64,000 nucleotides of DNA from Cytophagaceae bacterium ABcell3 (lineage in GTDB: Bacteria > Bacteroidota > Bacteroidia > Cytophagales > Cytophagaceae): assembly GCA_030913385.1 (NCBI GenBank), contig CP133159.1, positions 3,804,584 to 3,868,583 of the forward strand, read 5' to 3'. Below the pieces are notes generated by a model. That model was not told where the DNA came from. It saw only the letters and a program-made list of their open reading frames with translations, and did no database searches. A program made the translations under genes and the position numbers. Of the stretch, positions 43,905-54,113 are shown piece by piece; positions within the stretch are counted from its first letter, which is position 1; the number at the start of each line of letters is the position of its first letter.

Positions 43905-44423
43905 ATGATTCAGAAATTCCAAGATGTAACGGTAACTAATGAGAACGGACGAACAATTATTACCGGAAAAACCATTGACCGCAGCCTGATGATCTTTCAA
44001 GTGCTTGCCCTTCTTTTACCTGCCCTTATTGTCTCTCTGACAGACTGGTTTTATTACAGCGTACCGGTTATTGTACTTACAACTGCCTGGATCCTATTTA
44101 ACATCACTGGAAAGTATAAGGTCGTTATAGACAGAGATCATTTAACCATCTGAAAACTTCCTTTAGGTAATAATCTTCTTCACTGCAGACTGCAGGACAT
44201 TAAGAGAGTAGGCGTAAGAAGAAGCAGTCAGTCACTTCAAGGAAATTTACCCAGCATCACGGGGCCTGATGTCGTAGAACTGCTACTGCATACCGGCAGC
44301 AATGCCAAAACCATTTTGCCTGGACTGTCTAATGCTGAAAGACAGTTTATCAAAAATATCCTTGAAAAAGTGCTTGATCAATACCACCGGAATTTGAAAG
44401 GCAGTTGTGACCGGCCAGCGTGA
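43905..44423 (+). pseudogene. Two-helix membrane protein interrupted by an in-frame TGA
   Basis: The first 82 codons give a soluble strand pair (MIQKFQDVTVTNENGRTIITG), two membrane helices (about 27-45 and 50-68) and GKYKVVIDRDHLTI, then TGA at 44151-44153. Reading on in the same frame gives 89 further sense codons (KLPLGNNLLHCRLQDIKRVGV ... VELLLHTGSNAKTILPGLSNAERQFIKNILEKVL) up to TGA at 44421. That tail is clearly protein-like. The original was therefore about 172 residues, probably with Trp (TGG) at codon 83. The family is not recognised; the layout suggests a PH-like membrane-associated protein. Confidence 0.7.
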
Positions 44424-44599
44424 AGAACACAAAGTTTCAGTTGCTTCCAGTGTCCATTGACTTCAAAGGCCGGTTTCTTGCGGTGGAACACCAACCCTTC
44501 TTCTCATAACAGTTGTACACTAATATTATTTCAAAAAACATTTTTTTTAGCTTTATTAAATCATTTAGAGCTAAATTTGTCGAAAAAAATATTACACCT

Positions 44600-45680
44600 G
44601 TGAAAAAGCTAGTCTTTCTTTTAACCTGTTTATCCATGTATTTTTCTGGGAATTCCCAGCCACCAGAATTAACCGAAAAAGATGTGATGAATCCCGGAGA
44701 TGAATTTGAAGTATTTTTTGGAGTTCATGGAGAATATGCCTCACCCGGATCGGAAGGAGAAGACCAGGTATGGGACTTTTCTGAACTACCATATAATCCC
44801 GGGTTTCCTATGAACTTTTTTCCTCCCAACCATTTCGGTGCAGCAGAAAAGTACCCAGATGCTACTACAGTACAACGGTTTGGTCTATGGGATGAAAAAT
44901 TTTATTTTAAAGTAACTGAAGATGGCTTATTTCAGGAAAACTTTTCGGCTTCTGGCAGGGTAAGCCATGGTGGTCCTATGGAAGATTATGTATTTGACGA
45001 TCCTCTGACCCCTCCTCTGCAAAAACTCAAGTTTCCTGTCACATACGGTGATATTTTCACATCAGAGTCAGAGTTTTACCAATTACTACAACTAGAATCT
45101 TCCAATAAATTAGGAAAACGTGAGACTTTTAAAGACAGTGTAATTGTTGATGGATGGGGGGGGGCAATAATAACACCTACAGGCACTTACAATAATGCTT
45201 AATAGGATAAAAAACATTCGTTATAATACTGTTAGAAATGATAATGCCTTTTCAGGAGAATTTAGAGAAGGGGTAGTAACATATAGCAATGATACCATCT
45301 ATGAATGGTGGATACCAGGAGGCTCCTACCCTGTCATGCAACTTTTTATATTTAAGAATTCCGCAGCAATAGGCAATCCTCAGGATTCTGACTTAATGAC
45401 TAGTTATTCATTTTACAAAAAGAAAGAGGTTGAAACAGGAACAAACAATTCCCTAAGAGTTGATCTTGCTGCATTCCCCAACCCGGCCAGCAATGAAATC
45501 TCTTTCCCCGGTGCGGACAGAATACTTTCTCTGACCGACTGTTCCGGCAAAACATTCCCTTTTGACATTATATCAAATGACCCAGTTATCAGAATAAACC
45601 TGAACGTGCCACCTGGTATATATATAGCATCGGTAAGCAGTGGCAATGAAGTTAAACCAATAAAAATATTGATCCAATAG
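44600..45680 (+). pseudogene. T9SS-sorted secreted protein broken by a frameshift
   Basis: A GTG at 44600 starts a signal peptide (VKKLVFLLTCLSMYFSGNSQ); earlier in-frame codons lack it. The first frame runs to TAA at 45200-45202 after ITPTGTYNNA. The next frame, open across 45195-45680, continues with RIKNIRYNT and ends in a Por-type sorting domain (FPNPASNEISFPG ... IKILIQ). The shift is a 1-nt indel between about 45197 and 45205, in GCTTAATAGG. Joined, the protein is about 360 residues. A run of nine G at 45156-45164 is in frame and is not the cause. A sequencing error is possible. Confidence 0.7.
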
Positions 45681-45893
45681 GGACAAAAAGTTTATTGAAG
45701 TTACTCTAACAGTAATTTCAATAAACTTTATACATTACCCTTGTGGCAATAAACAGAAAACCGGGCTTTTTTACCATTTTTCATTTCCCACTTTTTTCTT
45801 TTCACTTATCCCCAATCAGGATAAAAGCATACATTTTATTCCTATTATCCATTTTATAGTGTTAAATTGCGAATTATCAGCTTTGATTTTTTG

Positions 45894-46994
45894 ATGTCAA
45901 ATTATAAGTTTAAGCCGAAGGTTTTCTTTTGTATACTTCCTATACTTGCAGGAGTACTTTTTTTTGTGTTTTCGCACAAAGAGGACCTTCAGATCTATCC
46001 TGCAAAAGTTCAAATCGGCTACTTTAGTGATGAAGAAAAGGGTGGTACAACCGAAATCCATTATTTTGACGTAAAAAAAGACACTATATCCACCAGTTAC
46101 ACCCTCAATGACGGTTTTCAGTTCCCCTACTACGGTATTTTCTTTACAAAAGGTCACCGACATTTTTATGACCTTTCAGATTATGATTATCTGGAAGTAG
46201 AACTGAAAGCAGAGCGCTCCAGAAGAATTCCAATTCATATTGTTCTTAATGTACCGGAATATACAGATACCTTAGACGCCCTAAGCTACAGACAAATGGA
46301 GCAGGAGTTAGATTATTCGATTAGTCAAAATACATATAGATTATATATAGATGAATTCAAAACCCCTGCCTGGTGGTTTATGGTAAGAAAAGTCACGGAA
46401 TCAGAAATAGGCAAACCTTTATACGAAAGAGTCAATTCTTTTAATATCCAAAACTGCCAGCTTCTTTCTCCAGGTGAAAGAGAAAACATAGACATATATC
46501 GCATTACCTGCAAAAAAGATAATTTAAAGGCGGGCGTATACGGCACCACTATAACCCTTGTACTTTATACTGTTATATTTCTTACAATCAGATTAAGAAA
46601 ACTTCCGGAAAATGTGGTTAACCTGAAACAGCTTTCTGTCGGAAACCAGTCAGATGAAGAGGCTGAAAAAATATTAACCTATATCGCACATCATTATCCA
46701 AATACTGCATTAAACCAAGAGACCATTCAAAAAGAACTCGGGTTTTCTGAAGCCAAAATTTCCAATCTGATAAAAACCTACACCAATACTACCTTTAAAA
46801 AATACCTTAATCATATTCGACTTCAGGAGGCCAAAAGGTTGCTGACTGAAACCGATAGGCAAATCAATGACATTGCTTATAAAGTAGGCTATTCTAATGT
46901 TTCCCACTTCAACCGGGTCTTCAAGGAGTCCGAAAAATGCTCTCCAAACGAATATCGAAAAAAATTCACCAAAACACCTTCTATTCCTTTGTAA
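45894..46994 (+). CDS. Membrane-anchored AraC-family regulator
   Basis: This 366-residue protein starts MSNYKFKPKVFF (another ATG lies 27 nt upstream). A first span (about 8-26) is followed by an extracytoplasmic beta-rich domain of about 185 residues that resembles a carbohydrate-binding jelly roll (GFQFPYYGIFFTKG, YDYLEVELKAERS). A second span (about 213-233) leads to a cytoplasmic AraC HTH domain (about 265-360; GFSEAKISNLIKTYTNTTFKKYLNHIRLQEA, VGYSNVSHFNRVFKE). It should sense an external ligand and act directly on DNA. It precedes the CotH/lamin-tail gene by 109 bp and may control it. Confidence 0.8.
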   Translation: MSNYKFKPKVFFCILPILAGVLFFVFSHKEDLQIYPAKVQIGYFSDEEKGGTTEIHYFDVKKDTISTSYTLNDGFQFPYYGIFFTKGHRHFYDLSDYDYLEVELKAERSRRIPIHIVLNVPEYTDTLDALSYRQMEQELDYSISQNTYRLYIDEFKTPAWWFMVRKVTESEIGKPLYERVNSFNIQNCQLLSPGERENIDIYRITCKKDNLKAGVYGTTITLVLYTVIFLTIRLRKLPENVVNLKQLSVGNQSDEEAEKILTYIAHHYPNTALNQETIQKELGFSEAKISNLIKTYTNTTFKKYLNHIRLQEAKRLLTETDRQINDIAYKVGYSNVSHFNRVFKESEKCSPNEYRKKFTKTPSIPL

Positions 46995-47103
46995 AAAGTT
47001 TTTGCAAAGTTTTTAAAGAAAAATGTAAAGTACTGTTTTACGATTTAATGCCACATTTACCTAAGCCAACGGTGGCATTTCATATCATTTAAACAGTCAT
47101 ATT

Positions 47104-50100
47104 ATGAAAAGAACCTTTACATTTTTTTTACTGCTGTTAACATCTTTCACACTATTATATGCCCAGTCACTGTATGACGACAGTGAAAGTCCGGCATCAC
47201 TTAGAATGGTTTATACCACGGGTACTTATCAACGAGGAGTAGACAACCCAGCTCCCGATGGATATAACAATAGCTCCAAGGTGAGCAGCTTTACCCGAAG
47301 CAATGAAGAGTACTGCGTGTTCGTGCTAAACTCAGGTGCCCCGGCTAAAGATGTGGGTCCATATTTAACAGGAGCAAAAAGATTTACTTTTGATGTTTAT
47401 AGTGAACATCCTGGTACTGTAGTACAAATAAGTATTGCAAGTGCCCATAAAGCCTCAGCCGACTATCCCGTAGGAAGGCACTCCGACTATTCAGCCACTA
47501 CTACCAAAACGAACGAATGGGAAACGCTCACTTTTACTTATGCCGGCTGGCGACCTGACGCTAGTGTAGAAAACTCTGAAATAGATCAATTCAGCATCCT
47601 CTTTGATCCAGAAAAAACAACTTCAGAAGGAAGGACTTACTATTTTGACAACTTTTTTGGCCCTGAAAGAATTACCCCTGAACCTTCAAGGATATTGTTC
47701 GAAAACAACAAAGACATTTCTCTCCTTGACTATACCAGCACCGGCACCTTAACCAGAGGATATGAAAACCCTTCAACCACAGGAGAAAACACTAGCCAGA
47801 AAGTCACCAGATATCAGCGCTCCAGCCAACAGTTTGATGAAATTATTATGGATCCACTGGTACGTATAAATAATGTGGAACCATTTCTGGCAAATCGCAA
47901 AAAGATGACCTTGCAATTTTACAGCGAGTTTCCCGGAACTGAGGTAGTTATCATATTCTCCAATTCAGATAAAAACATTGAAGGGTATCCACATGGGGTA
48001 CACTCCGACTACAAAGCATATACCTCAAAAACCAATGAGTGGGAGACCTTAGTATTTGACTTTGGTTGGCGTCCAGACATAACAGTTTCTAATTCTGAGA
48101 TAGATCGGATAACATTAAATATTGCTCCAAACACAAACTATACCAACACCTATTATTTTGATAACTTTCATGGGCCCCACGTCTTTTATGAAGGCACTGC
48201 ACAGTTGAGCATCAATGAATTTATGGCCTCCAATGGAAATACCATAGCAGATTATGAAGGAGATAGAGAAGATTGGATAGAAATCTATAACAGCGGAGAC
48301 GGCAGCCTTAATCTCAGAGGGCATTATTTATCAGACAACGACAACAACCCGACCAAATGGATATTCCCAGGGGTGATAATAAACCCAGGAGATTACCTTC
48401 TAGTATTTGCTTCGGGAAAAGATACTATATTTCCGAATGGTGAAGCACATACCAACTTCAGAATAAGTTCACAAGGTGAGCCTATAAGGCTTTCCTCGCC
48501 AGATGGTGAAGAAATAGATCATGTGTCTGCCGTGTCCCTTCAAAGAGACAGGTCTTATGGGCGACTTCCTGACGGAAACGGTGAATGGGCTTACCTTTCC
48601 AATGCCTCGCCAGGCGCTTCCAATAATTCTACACCCTCCTATGCTGGCCTCATTACAGAAGTACCATCATTCTCTGTCAATGGCGGTTTTTACCAGGAGC
48701 CTGTTGCCCTGACCATACATGCAGGATCGGAATATGTGATCCGGTATACTTTAAACGGGTCGGAACCTGACGAAAACTCACCTGTCTTTTCCTCTGAAAT
48801 AAGCATCTCCGACAGAAGCGGAGAGCCCAACTTGTTTTCCAATATCAGAACCACTTATTTAAACTATGTTCCATGGTATGCTCCAGAAGAAAATATAAGC
48901 AAAGCCACTACCGTAAGGGCAAGGCTGTTTAAAGAAGGCCATGCTCCTGGCCCAATTGTCACGAACACCTATTTTATAGGAGAAGAACTGGCAACAAAAT
49001 ATCAGATAACGGTGTGGTCGATAGTTACGGACAGCATGCACCTGTTCAGCAAAGAAACAGGAATTTATGTTCCGGGCAAAGCCTTTGAAGACTGGCAGAC
49101 AGGCCATCCGGACGAAGTACCGGACGGTGCCACACCAGCAAATTACAACCAGCGTGGAATGGACTGGGAAAGATCCGCCAGTGTAGAGTTTTTTGAACCT
49201 GAAAATGCAGGAGGCTTTAAAATGGATGCAGGCCTTCGGGTGCATGGGGGATGGTCACGGGCCATGACCCAAAAATCCTTCCGTTTCCACTTTAGAAACC
49301 AATACTCCAGCCGCACACTTGAATATCCGGTATTTCCAGAACTAACACAGAAAATAAATGGCCGGGATGATCTCAATGAGTTTAGAAGACTAATTCTCCG
49401 TCAAAGTGGAAGTGAAAACTCCTTCACCTATTTCAGGGATGCCTTAGCGCACAAGCTTATAGAACACACTTCTGTGTCCACACAGGCTTATCGCTTATCT
49501 GCGGCATACCTAAATGGGGAATACTGGGGGTTATATAACATCAGAGAAAGAATTGATAAAAGCTTCCTTGCTTCACATTTCAAGGTTGACCCTGAAATGG
49601 TGACAATTCTACAATTTAGCGGCAACCTTAAAGAAGGGAAGCAGAAGGATGCAGATGATTACCTTGCTCTTCTGGACTATATCCGAAACAATGACATTAA
49701 CAATGATGCAGTATATGAGCATGTAAAATCCAAAATTGATATTGCTAATTATATTGATTACCACCTTGCCCAAGTTTTTTATGGCAATCACGACTGGCCA
49801 GGCAACAACATTCTGTATTGGAGACTCCACAATGGGAATATAAACGCTTCCTTGCCGGGACATGACGGCAGGTGGCGCTGGATACTGCAGGATGTAGACT
49901 TTGGCTTTGGCTTTGACTCTTCCCCTGAACACAATACCCTTGAAATGGCCACATTGGAAGGCGGCACCGAATGGCCTAATCAAGATTGGGCAACTTTCCT
50001 TTTCCGAACCTTGCTACAGAACCCTGAATTCAAAAACGAATTTATAAACCGTTTGGCTGACCACATGAACACAAGTTTCAAGCCTGAAAGGATACAGCAA

Positions 50101-51468
50101 GAAATCACTAAGTTTGAAAGTGCCCTGGAACCTGTCATCCAGGAGCAGATTCACCGCTTCCAATCGCCTTATGATTATAACTACTGGAAAGAACAGATAG
50201 AAGTTGTAAGGAACTTTGCCGAAAACCGAATACCGAACCAGCAGCAACATATCCTAGATTATTTCGGGCTTTCGGGCACGACCACCGTCACTGTTGATGT
50301 GCACCAAAAGAGAGGGGGCGAAATTAAGATTAGCTCTCTGAGACTAAACAATAAAGTTCCAGGAATAAATGAGAAAGTATACCCTTGGACAGGAACCTAT
50401 TTTAAGGATGTACCTGTTACCGTCTCTGCCATTCCCGAAGCAGGGTACCGCTTTACAGGATGGAACGGAAACAGCGCTTCAAACGAAGACACCACAATTA
50501 CCTTACAGGAGGCAGTAAGCCTGACTGCCTATTTTGAACCTCTTACAGAAGGAGGTGAATTCCCTAGAGCCCATATATTGGCTCAGGCTGATTATACTTT
50601 AAGCGCATGGAGCAATAATTCTGAGGCGGGCACCTATCCCCCATCCATGGTATTCCTGCAGTCCCGAACCGTAGACCCAGGGCTTGCGACTCCTATGGAA
50701 GACCCATATGCTTTTTCGTATAATCTGGACAGAAGAACCCGGATAGAAGGTTTGAATGACAATGGCTTTGCATTTATAAACACCGGAACATCCAATGACG
50801 TCCTGCCCAATGCGGAAGGTCGTGATCTAGGAGCGGCTGTTTTAGCTTTAAACACACTAAATGTTAAAAAAGCCTATATTTCATTCAAGGCAGGGACTGA
50901 GCTTTCTAACCGCAGGATCTATGCCATCCGCCTACAATACAGAGCTGGCAACACAACTGAATTTAGAGACATCATCCATCAAGGAGAACCTGTAATATAT
51001 TTAACAAACACAGACGGGCACTCCGAACATTTTGAAAACATAGAGCTACCGGAGGAAGCATTAAACCAACCATATATACAAGTGCGCTGGGTGTATCACC
51101 ATATCACAGGCATTTCAGGCCCTAGAGCTAAATTACGCATTGATGATATTTCAGTTAATGTTGAAGAAACTCAGGAGGAGGACTTAACTGCTGTAACGGA
51201 CACTAATGATGGAGGGGTAAAGCTGTACCCCAATCCTTCTGATGGAAATTTCAAGGTTGTTTTTTCCGGTAATTACACCGGCAAAGTGACCATAACCATT
51301 ACAGATATAAAGGGCAGGCAAATATTCACAGAAACTTATTATAAGGATTCAGAGCAGAAAACCTGGGGCATGAAAAACATGATCAAGACCTCCGGAATTT
51401 ACTTTGTCAAATGGCAGACACAGGAAAGTACCGGGGTGGAAAGAGTTCTAGTTATCGACACCCCTTAA
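47104..51468 (+). CDS. Large secreted CotH-kinase / lamin-tail protein with T9SS sorting domain
   Basis: This 1454-residue protein has a signal peptide (1-20). Two tandem similar beta domains lie at about 22-195 and 200-360, each with an SDYxAxTxKTNEWETL signature and a YYFDNFxGP end. They are followed by a lamin-tail domain (about 366-490, SINEFMASNG), a chitobiase-type C-terminal domain (about 520-640), a CotH-like kinase domain (about 760-1050, LRQSGSEN ... GEYWGLYNIRERID ... LQDVDFGFGFD), an InlB-type beta repeat (about 1085-1140, GYRFTGWNG), a further beta region, and a Por sorting tail (about 1372-1454, LYPNPSDGNF). CotH domains phosphorylate proteins outside the cytoplasm; here it probably acts on the cell surface. 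Confidence 0.85.
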   Translation: MKRTFTFFLLLLTSFTLLYAQSLYDDSESPASLRMVYTTGTYQRGVDNPAPDGYNNSSKVSSFTRSNEEYCVFVLNSGAPAKDVGPYLTGAKRFTFDVYSEHPGTVVQISIASAHKASADYPVGRHSDYSATTTKTNEWETLTFTYAGWRPDASVENSEIDQFSILFDPEKTTSEGRTYYFDNFFGPERITPEPSRILFENNKDISLLDYTSTGTLTRGYENPSTTGENTSQKVTRYQRSSQQFDEIIMDPLVRINNVEPFLANRKKMTLQFYSEFPGTEVVIIFSNSDKNIEGYPHGVHSDYKAYTSKTNEWETLVFDFGWRPDITVSNSEIDRITLNIAPNTNYTNTYYFDNFHGPHVFYEGTAQLSINEFMASNGNTIADYEGDREDWIEIYNSGDGSLNLRGHYLSDNDNNPTKWIFPGVIINPGDYLLVFASGKDTIFPNGEAHTNFRISSQGEPIRLSSPDGEEIDHVSAVSLQRDRSYGRLPDGNGEWAYLSNASPGASNNSTPSYAGLITEVPSFSVNGGFYQEPVALTIHAGSEYVIRYTLNGSEPDENSPVFSSEISISDRSGEPNLFSNIRTTYLNYVPWYAPEENISKATTVRARLFKEGHAPGPIVTNTYFIGEELATKYQITVWSIVTDSMHLFSKETGIYVPGKAFEDWQTGHPDEVPDGATPANYNQRGMDWERSASVEFFEPENAGGFKMDAGLRVHGGWSRAMTQKSFRFHFRNQYSSRTLEYPVFPELTQKINGRDDLNEFRRLILRQSGSENSFTYFRDALAHKLIEHTSVSTQAYRLSAAYLNGEYWGLYNIRERIDKSFLASHFKVDPEMVTILQFSGNLKEGKQKDADDYLALLDYIRNNDINNDAVYEHVKSKIDIANYIDYHLAQVFYGNHDWPGNNILYWRLHNGNINASLPGHDGRWRWILQDVDFGFGFDSSPEHNTLEMATLEGGTEWPNQDWATFLFRTLLQNPEFKNEFINRLADHMNTSFKPERIQQEITKFESALEPVIQEQIHRFQSPYDYNYWKEQIEVVRNFAENRIPNQQQHILDYFGLSGTTTVTVDVHQKRGGEIKISSLRLNNKVPGINEKVYPWTGTYFKDVPVTVSAIPEAGYRFTGWNGNSASNEDTTITLQEAVSLTAYFEPLTEGGEFPRAHILAQADYTLSAWSNNSEAGTYPPSMVFLQSRTVDPGLATPMEDPYAFSYNLDRRTRIEGLNDNGFAFINTGTSNDVLPNAEGRDLGAAVLALNTLNVKKAYISFKAGTELSNRRIYAIRLQYRAGNTTEFRDIIHQGEPVIYLTNTDGHSEHFENIELPEEALNQPYIQVRWVYHHITGISGPRAKLRIDDISVNVEETQEEDLTAVTDTNDGGVKLYPNPSDGNFKVVFSGNYTGKVTITITDIKGRQIFTETYYKDSEQKTWGMKNMIKTSGIYFVKWQTQESTGVERVLVIDTP

Positions 51469-51484
51469 CAACAATAACACCTCA

Positions 51485-51510
51485 TAGGCAGCTTTTCAAG
51501 CTGCCTATTT
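51485..51510. terminator. Terminator after the CotH gene
   Basis: TAGGCAGCTT and AAGCTGCCTA pair perfectly around TTC; a short ATTT follows. It starts 17 bp after the stop codon. Confidence 0.8.
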
Positions 51511-51576
51511 CATCTCCCCTTCAACCTGGATCATCAAAAACTTCTTATATTTGAACCAATATAACTTATTGGTATA

Positions 51577-53418
51577 ATGAGCGGCAATATTAATTATGAT
51601 TTGATACTGGTTCTTGGGCTTTTGGTGGCGGCCATAATAATGTTTATACAAAACAAACCTCGTATGGACGCAGTAGCTATTATTATGATCGTAGCACTGC
51701 CTTTCACAGGTATCATTACCGTCAGCGAGGCCTTAACAGGTTTTAGCGACCCCAATATTATACTAATTGCCGTGCTTTTTATTCTTGGAGAGGGACTGGT
51801 GCGTACAGGCGTTGCACGACAAATAGGCGATTGGATATTTGATCACTCAAGAGGAAATCAGACACGCCTGTTAATAATGCTTATGCTTGCCGTAGGATTT
51901 ATAGGCTCTGTAATGAGCAGCACAGCTATTGTGGCCATTTTCATACCTATTGTTCTTCGTATAAGCAACAACACCGGTATAGTGCCCAGCAAACTTATGA
52001 TGCCCTTGAGTTTTGCGGCCCTGACCAGTGGTATGATGACCCTTGTTGCCACAGCCCCTAACCTAGTCGTAAACTCCGAACTACAACGACAGGGACATGA
52101 AGGGTTTAAATTTTTCAGCATCACACCCTTCGGACTTGCCATACTGGTCATGGCTACTTTATATATGCTTTACGCAAAGAAATGGCTACCTGAGAATACT
52201 TCAGATGGGAAAAAACCACACAAACCGACTTTAGGAGACTGGATAAAAAAATACCAGCTTTCCGACAAAGAATACCGTGTAAGGCTAAAACCTGACTCGA
52301 AGCTTATAGGGAAAAATTTCAAAGATTTTAATCTTGACGAAAAAGGAGTGAGCCTCCTTGCCGTTGAGCGTCGTGAAGGCAGAAAAAGTATCTTTCACCG
52401 CCCTGTAAAACAAATGCCTTTTGCCTCAGGAGATATACTCTTGCTTGACGTTCGCTTAGAGGAAGGGGAAATTACAGAGCTTGTAGAAGAGTATGGCGCA
52501 GAGATTATCAGACTAAACGCATCTACCTCTTATTTAAGTACTACTGCACAAGAAATGGGAATGGTAGAAGCCATGGTGCCAGCCGATTCCCATTATGTAG
52601 GCCGCTCTATCCAAGAGTTGCACATGACCAGCGAGCTAGGTTTTACCGCAGTAGGTCTTTGGCGGGACAGTCAGGCAATACAAGAAAACCTCTTTAAGGA
52701 AAAATTGAAAGTGGGAGACACCTTGCTTATTGCCGGTTTCTGGGAAGATATCAAACGGTCAAAAAACGACATCAAAGACTTTATACTTCTAAACCTTCCG
52801 GCAGAGTTTGAAGAGGTGCTGCCCGCGCGCTCCAAGGCACCCCATGCCGTGATTATCTTACTCATTACTGTGGGCTTAATGGTAAGCGGAGTGATGGAAA
52901 ACGTCCACGCTGTTATGCTGGGCTGCCTTGCACTTGGGCTATTTGGAGTGGTAGATATGAATACGGCATATAGTTCTATTTCATGGAAAAGCTTGGTCTT
53001 AATTGTAGGCATGCTTCCATTTTCCATAGCCTTGCAAAGAACCGGCGGAGTGGAATTGGCAGCAGATGCTCTTTTGGTCTTGGTGGGTGACAGTGCCCCT
53101 AGAGTAGGCATAGGAGCCTTGTTTTTAGTTACAGCAGTACTCGGCCTTTTTATATCCAATACAGCAACTGCGGTTTTAATGGCTCCTGTAGGACTGGCTA
53201 TGGCCTCTGAACTAGGCATATCACCTTATCCATTTGCCATGGCTATTACTTTGGCAGCATCTTCAGCATTTATGACACCGGTAAGCTCTCCCGTTAATAC
53301 CTTAGTGGTAGCGCCCGGGAACTACAAGTTTGGCGACTTCATTAAAATGGGTGTACCATTTACCATACTCATTCTAATTCTTAGCATTATCATGATTCCG
53401 TTAATTATTCCTTTTTAA
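51577..53418 (+). CDS. SLC13/ArsB-superfamily permease with two RCK_C domains
   Basis: This 613-residue inner-membrane transporter has an N-terminal span block (about 5-200, with GSVMSSTAIVAIFIP and the VATAPNLVVNSEL signature), a cytoplasmic loop of two RCK_C/TrkA-C ligand-binding domains (about 225-405), and a C-terminal span block (about 425-613, ISNTATAVLMAP and VSSPVNTLVVAPGNY). Such proteins carry dicarboxylates or sulphate using sodium; the substrate is not determined by these motifs. It follows the CotH terminator and stands alone. Confidence 0.9.
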   Translation: MSGNINYDLILVLGLLVAAIIMFIQNKPRMDAVAIIMIVALPFTGIITVSEALTGFSDPNIILIAVLFILGEGLVRTGVARQIGDWIFDHSRGNQTRLLIMLMLAVGFIGSVMSSTAIVAIFIPIVLRISNNTGIVPSKLMMPLSFAALTSGMMTLVATAPNLVVNSELQRQGHEGFKFFSITPFGLAILVMATLYMLYAKKWLPENTSDGKKPHKPTLGDWIKKYQLSDKEYRVRLKPDSKLIGKNFKDFNLDEKGVSLLAVERREGRKSIFHRPVKQMPFASGDILLLDVRLEEGEITELVEEYGAEIIRLNASTSYLSTTAQEMGMVEAMVPADSHYVGRSIQELHMTSELGFTAVGLWRDSQAIQENLFKEKLKVGDTLLIAGFWEDIKRSKNDIKDFILLNLPAEFEEVLPARSKAPHAVIILLITVGLMVSGVMENVHAVMLGCLALGLFGVVDMNTAYSSISWKSLVLIVGMLPFSIALQRTGGVELAADALLVLVGDSAPRVGIGALFLVTAVLGLFISNTATAVLMAPVGLAMASELGISPYPFAMAITLAASSAFMTPVSSPVNTLVVAPGNYKFGDFIKMGVPFTILILILSIIMIPLIIPF

Positions 53419-53468
53419 GATTATCAATTAAGTACCTATAAGCTAATAAAGATGGTTACAAAAAGCAG

Positions 53469-54113
53469 ATGACCTTGGAAAGTAATATCAAAAAGAAAAC
53501 CCTACTTACAACCGTCGGACTTCTACTGGCCTACTTTCCCACATATACTCCATCGGCTTTAGGTAACATTGACGAATCTTTAAAACCCAGTGGGCCAACA
53601 TCGGTTATTTATTGGAACTGGATTGCAGTCATAGCCCTACTAGTATTTATACTAATCATTGAGAGAAAACTATTAAGCTCTATCCTACTTATCAAGCCTA
53701 ACAAAAAAGACATCTTATGGGCTTTGATATTTTGGGCAGTAGCCATGACTTGGAATGTAGTAGCCAATACCATAGCACCACAACCTACAAATACCGGCAT
53801 AGAAACTCTGAGTAAACTTTCACTGCCTTGGCTCTTCGCTTTGGTCTTTACCACCGCTATCACTGAAGAAATTTTATACCGTGGATACTCTATTGAACGT
53901 ATAAGAGAATTGACCGGAAAATTATGGTTAGCAGTGTTGTTCAGCTTCATTATTTTCTTATTACCACATATCAGCTTTTTCGGATATCAATGGCTTTTCT
54001 ACCAAGGCATAGGCACCATACTCATTTATATACTCTACATCTGGAGAAGAAACCTCTATGCCTGCATGCTCCTTCACTTTCTGCTAAATGTGCCCGTGTT
54101 ATTTATATCATAA
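53469..54113 (+). CDS. CPBP-family intramembrane protease
   Basis: This 214-residue membrane protein has about six spans. The Abi/CPBP motifs are present: EE-x3-R in TEEILYRG (near 137-144), a His in LLPHISFF and a second in LLHFLLN. Members are prenyl-protease-like glutamic/metallo proteases linked to bacteriocin immunity or surface-protein processing. It starts 51 bp after the SLC13 gene; the substrate is unknown. Confidence 0.85.
   Translation: MTLESNIKKKTLLTTVGLLLAYFPTYTPSALGNIDESLKPSGPTSVIYWNWIAVIALLVFILIIERKLLSSILLIKPNKKDILWALIFWAVAMTWNVVANTIAPQPTNTGIETLSKLSLPWLFALVFTTAITEEILYRGYSIERIRELTGKLWLAVLFSFIIFLLPHISFFGYQWLFYQGIGTILIYILYIWRRNLYACMLLHFLLNVPVLFIS

Noticed and set aside
44151-44153. 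TGA read as selenocysteine
   Set aside because: No selenoprotein family, no catalytic context (codon before is Ile, after is Lys) and no visible SECIS hairpin. A nonsense change from TGG is simpler.
45156-45164. Run of nine G as cause of the T9SS frameshift
   Set aside because: Translation stays protein-like for another dozen codons (ITPTGTYNNA), so the shift is downstream of the G-run.
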